In this document: positions 4,649-5,422 of the stretch, piece after piece
Position numbering within the stretch: position 1 is the first letter of the stretch
How the letters are laid out: every line of letters begins with the position of its first letter
Assembly: GCA_030746455.1 (NCBI GenBank)
Contig: JASLMQ010000232.1
Span: forward strand, 1-5,422
Direction: 5' to 3'
Source of the DNA: Candidatus Latescibacterota bacterium
GTDB taxonomy: Bacteria; Latescibacterota; UBA2968; GCA-2709665
Length of the DNA stretch: 5,422 nt
The notes under the pieces: model-generated
Databases searched by the model: none
Told to the model about the DNA's origin: nothing
What the model saw: only the letters and a program-made list of their open reading frames with translations
Made by a program: the position numbers and the translations under genes

Positions 4649-5422
4649 TTGGAGCTCTGCTGCCTGCTGGCGTACTGCTCCGGCAGATGGGTTCGGACCT
4701 GTCTCTCGAGCTCTTCGTCGGTGATCGCGCTCATCCGTCCCTCGACCTCGTACTGATCCAGCACCCAGCGTGCGATCTTGTGGACCTTGATCTTGCTCAG
4801 CCTGTCCTTCCCCTTCAGGCCGAGGAACTCGTTGACCCACAGGGCCACGCCATCGACGCCGGTCTTGTCGGTGATGGCCACCCTCGGTGGACGGCGGAAG
4901 AGCTTCGTGGTATCGAAGATGTTGTAGATCCGTTCGTCGGCCCGAAGCCCGCCGGCGTGGATTCCCGCGCGGGTGGTGTTGAAATCCCGGCCCACAAATG
5001 GGTAGTTGGGAGGGATCTCGACGCCGATCGAGCCCATATAGTCGGCTATCTCCTGGATCACCTGTGTGTCGATGCCGCACAGGTTTCCCTTCAGTCCGAT
5101 GTACTCCATCACGGCGCCCTCGAGGGGAGGGTTGCCCGTCCGCTCACCGAACCCGAACAGGGTCGAGTTCAGGGAGTTGCACCCGTAGAGCCAGGCGGTC
5201 GTCCCGTTGATGTGGACCTTGTGGAAGTCGTTGTGGCCGTGCCATTCCAGCCGGTCGTGCGGTACACCTGCCTCGCTGATCACCCGGTGGATGAGCTTGG
5301 GGATCGATCGGGGCAGCGTGGCCCCCGGGTAGGAGATGCCGAATCCCATCGTGTCGCACAGCCTCACCTTGGCGGATAGCTCGGGGGGTACCTGCTCGCT
5401 GCGCCGCATTAGCTCCTGGATG
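4639..5422 (-). CDS. Probable Re-citrate synthase / homocitrate synthase-family enzyme (5' partial)
   Basis: The frame stays open to the window edge (the codons before the Met at 5409 read I-Q-E-L), so the N-terminal part of the TIM barrel lies outside; 260 C-terminal residues are visible. The fold is the DRE-TIM metallolyase family (LeuA, homocitrate synthase, Re-citrate synthase), which condenses acetyl-CoA with a 2-oxoacid. Numbering from the Met at 5409, evidence is VRLCDTMGFG (15-24), the metal-binding HxH of LEWHGHNDFHKV (54-65) and FGFGERTGNPPLEG (85-98), equivalent to the GIGERAGN loop of LeuA. A post-barrel region with GRDFNTTRAGIHAGGL and YNIFDTTKLFRRPP follows. That tail and the WHGHNDFH form resemble Re-citrate synthases of anaerobes (often annotated as homocitrate synthase) more than LeuA, and the leucine-regulatory domain is absent. 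The position upstream of pta-ackA fits use of acetyl-CoA. The family is secure; the exact substrate (oxaloacetate versus 2-oxoglutarate) is inferred. Confidence 0.85.
   Translation of the reverse strand, partial: IQELMRRSEQVPPELSAKVRLCDTMGFGISYPGATLPRSIPKLIHRVISEAGVPHDRLEWHGHNDFHKVHINGTTAWLYGCNSLNSTLFGFGERTGNPPLEGAVMEYIGLKGNLCGIDTQVIQEIADYMGSIGVEIPPNYPFVGRDFNTTRAGIHAGGLRADERIYNIFDTTKLFRRPPRVAITDKTGVDGVALWVNEFLGLKGKDRLSKIKVHKIARWVLDQYEVEGRMSAITDEELERQVRTHLPEQYASRQQSSKAG

Noticed and set aside
4639..5422. Assignment of the partial gene as leuA (2-isopropylmalate synthase)
   Set aside because: The HxHND and GERxGN motifs are shared, but the tail is short, without the LeuA allosteric domain, and the WHGHNDFHKV and RAGIHAGGL forms look closer to Re-citrate/homocitrate-type enzymes of anaerobes. 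It was not fully excluded without a tree.

Overview
The window is GC-rich bacterial DNA, gene-dense and with strong third-position G/C. It holds four protein-coding genes, two of them cut by the window edges. No RNA genes, insertion sequences, CRISPR arrays or tRNAs were seen. Two things point to an uncultured anaerobic or facultative lineage of the Fibrobacterota/Latescibacterota/Gemmatimonadota type: a large secreted protein with Ig/fibronectin-like modules ending in a paired DFxDFxxxAxxFG dockerin-like domain, and a citrate-synthase-like enzyme of the isopropylmalate/homocitrate synthase family. This placement is inference from gene style, not a phylogenetic result.

Layout. Positions 1-2286 (+) are the C-terminal 761 residues of a modular extracellular protein: Ig-like modules, a fibronectin-III-like module, a Pro/Ser/Ala-rich linker, a second fibronectin-III-like module and a C-terminal EF-hand/dockerin-like pair. 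It converges, with only 20 bases between stop codons, on a minus-strand cluster. In transcription order the cluster is the C-terminal 260 residues of a DRE-TIM metallolyase that best resembles Re-citrate synthase (5422-4639), then phosphotransacetylase pta (4534-3560), then acetate kinase ackA (3512-2307).

How the genes work together. Pta converts acetyl-CoA and phosphate to acetyl phosphate, and AckA uses that to make ATP and acetate (or runs in reverse to activate acetate). The upstream enzyme, if it is a Re-citrate synthase, condenses acetyl-CoA with oxaloacetate. The three genes would then form an acetyl-CoA branch-point operon, choosing between carbon entry to citrate/2-oxoglutarate/glutamate and energy-yielding acetate production.

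The most unusual sequence structure is the 104-base spacer between the citrate-synthase-like gene and pta. It contains a chain of four inverted repeats in which each overlaps its neighbour, so adjacent hairpins cannot form together. Other points of note are a perfect 11-bp, 3-base-loop hairpin inside the linker of the surface protein, and two substitutions at normally conserved positions in Pta. I found no convincing evidence of a wholly new system.
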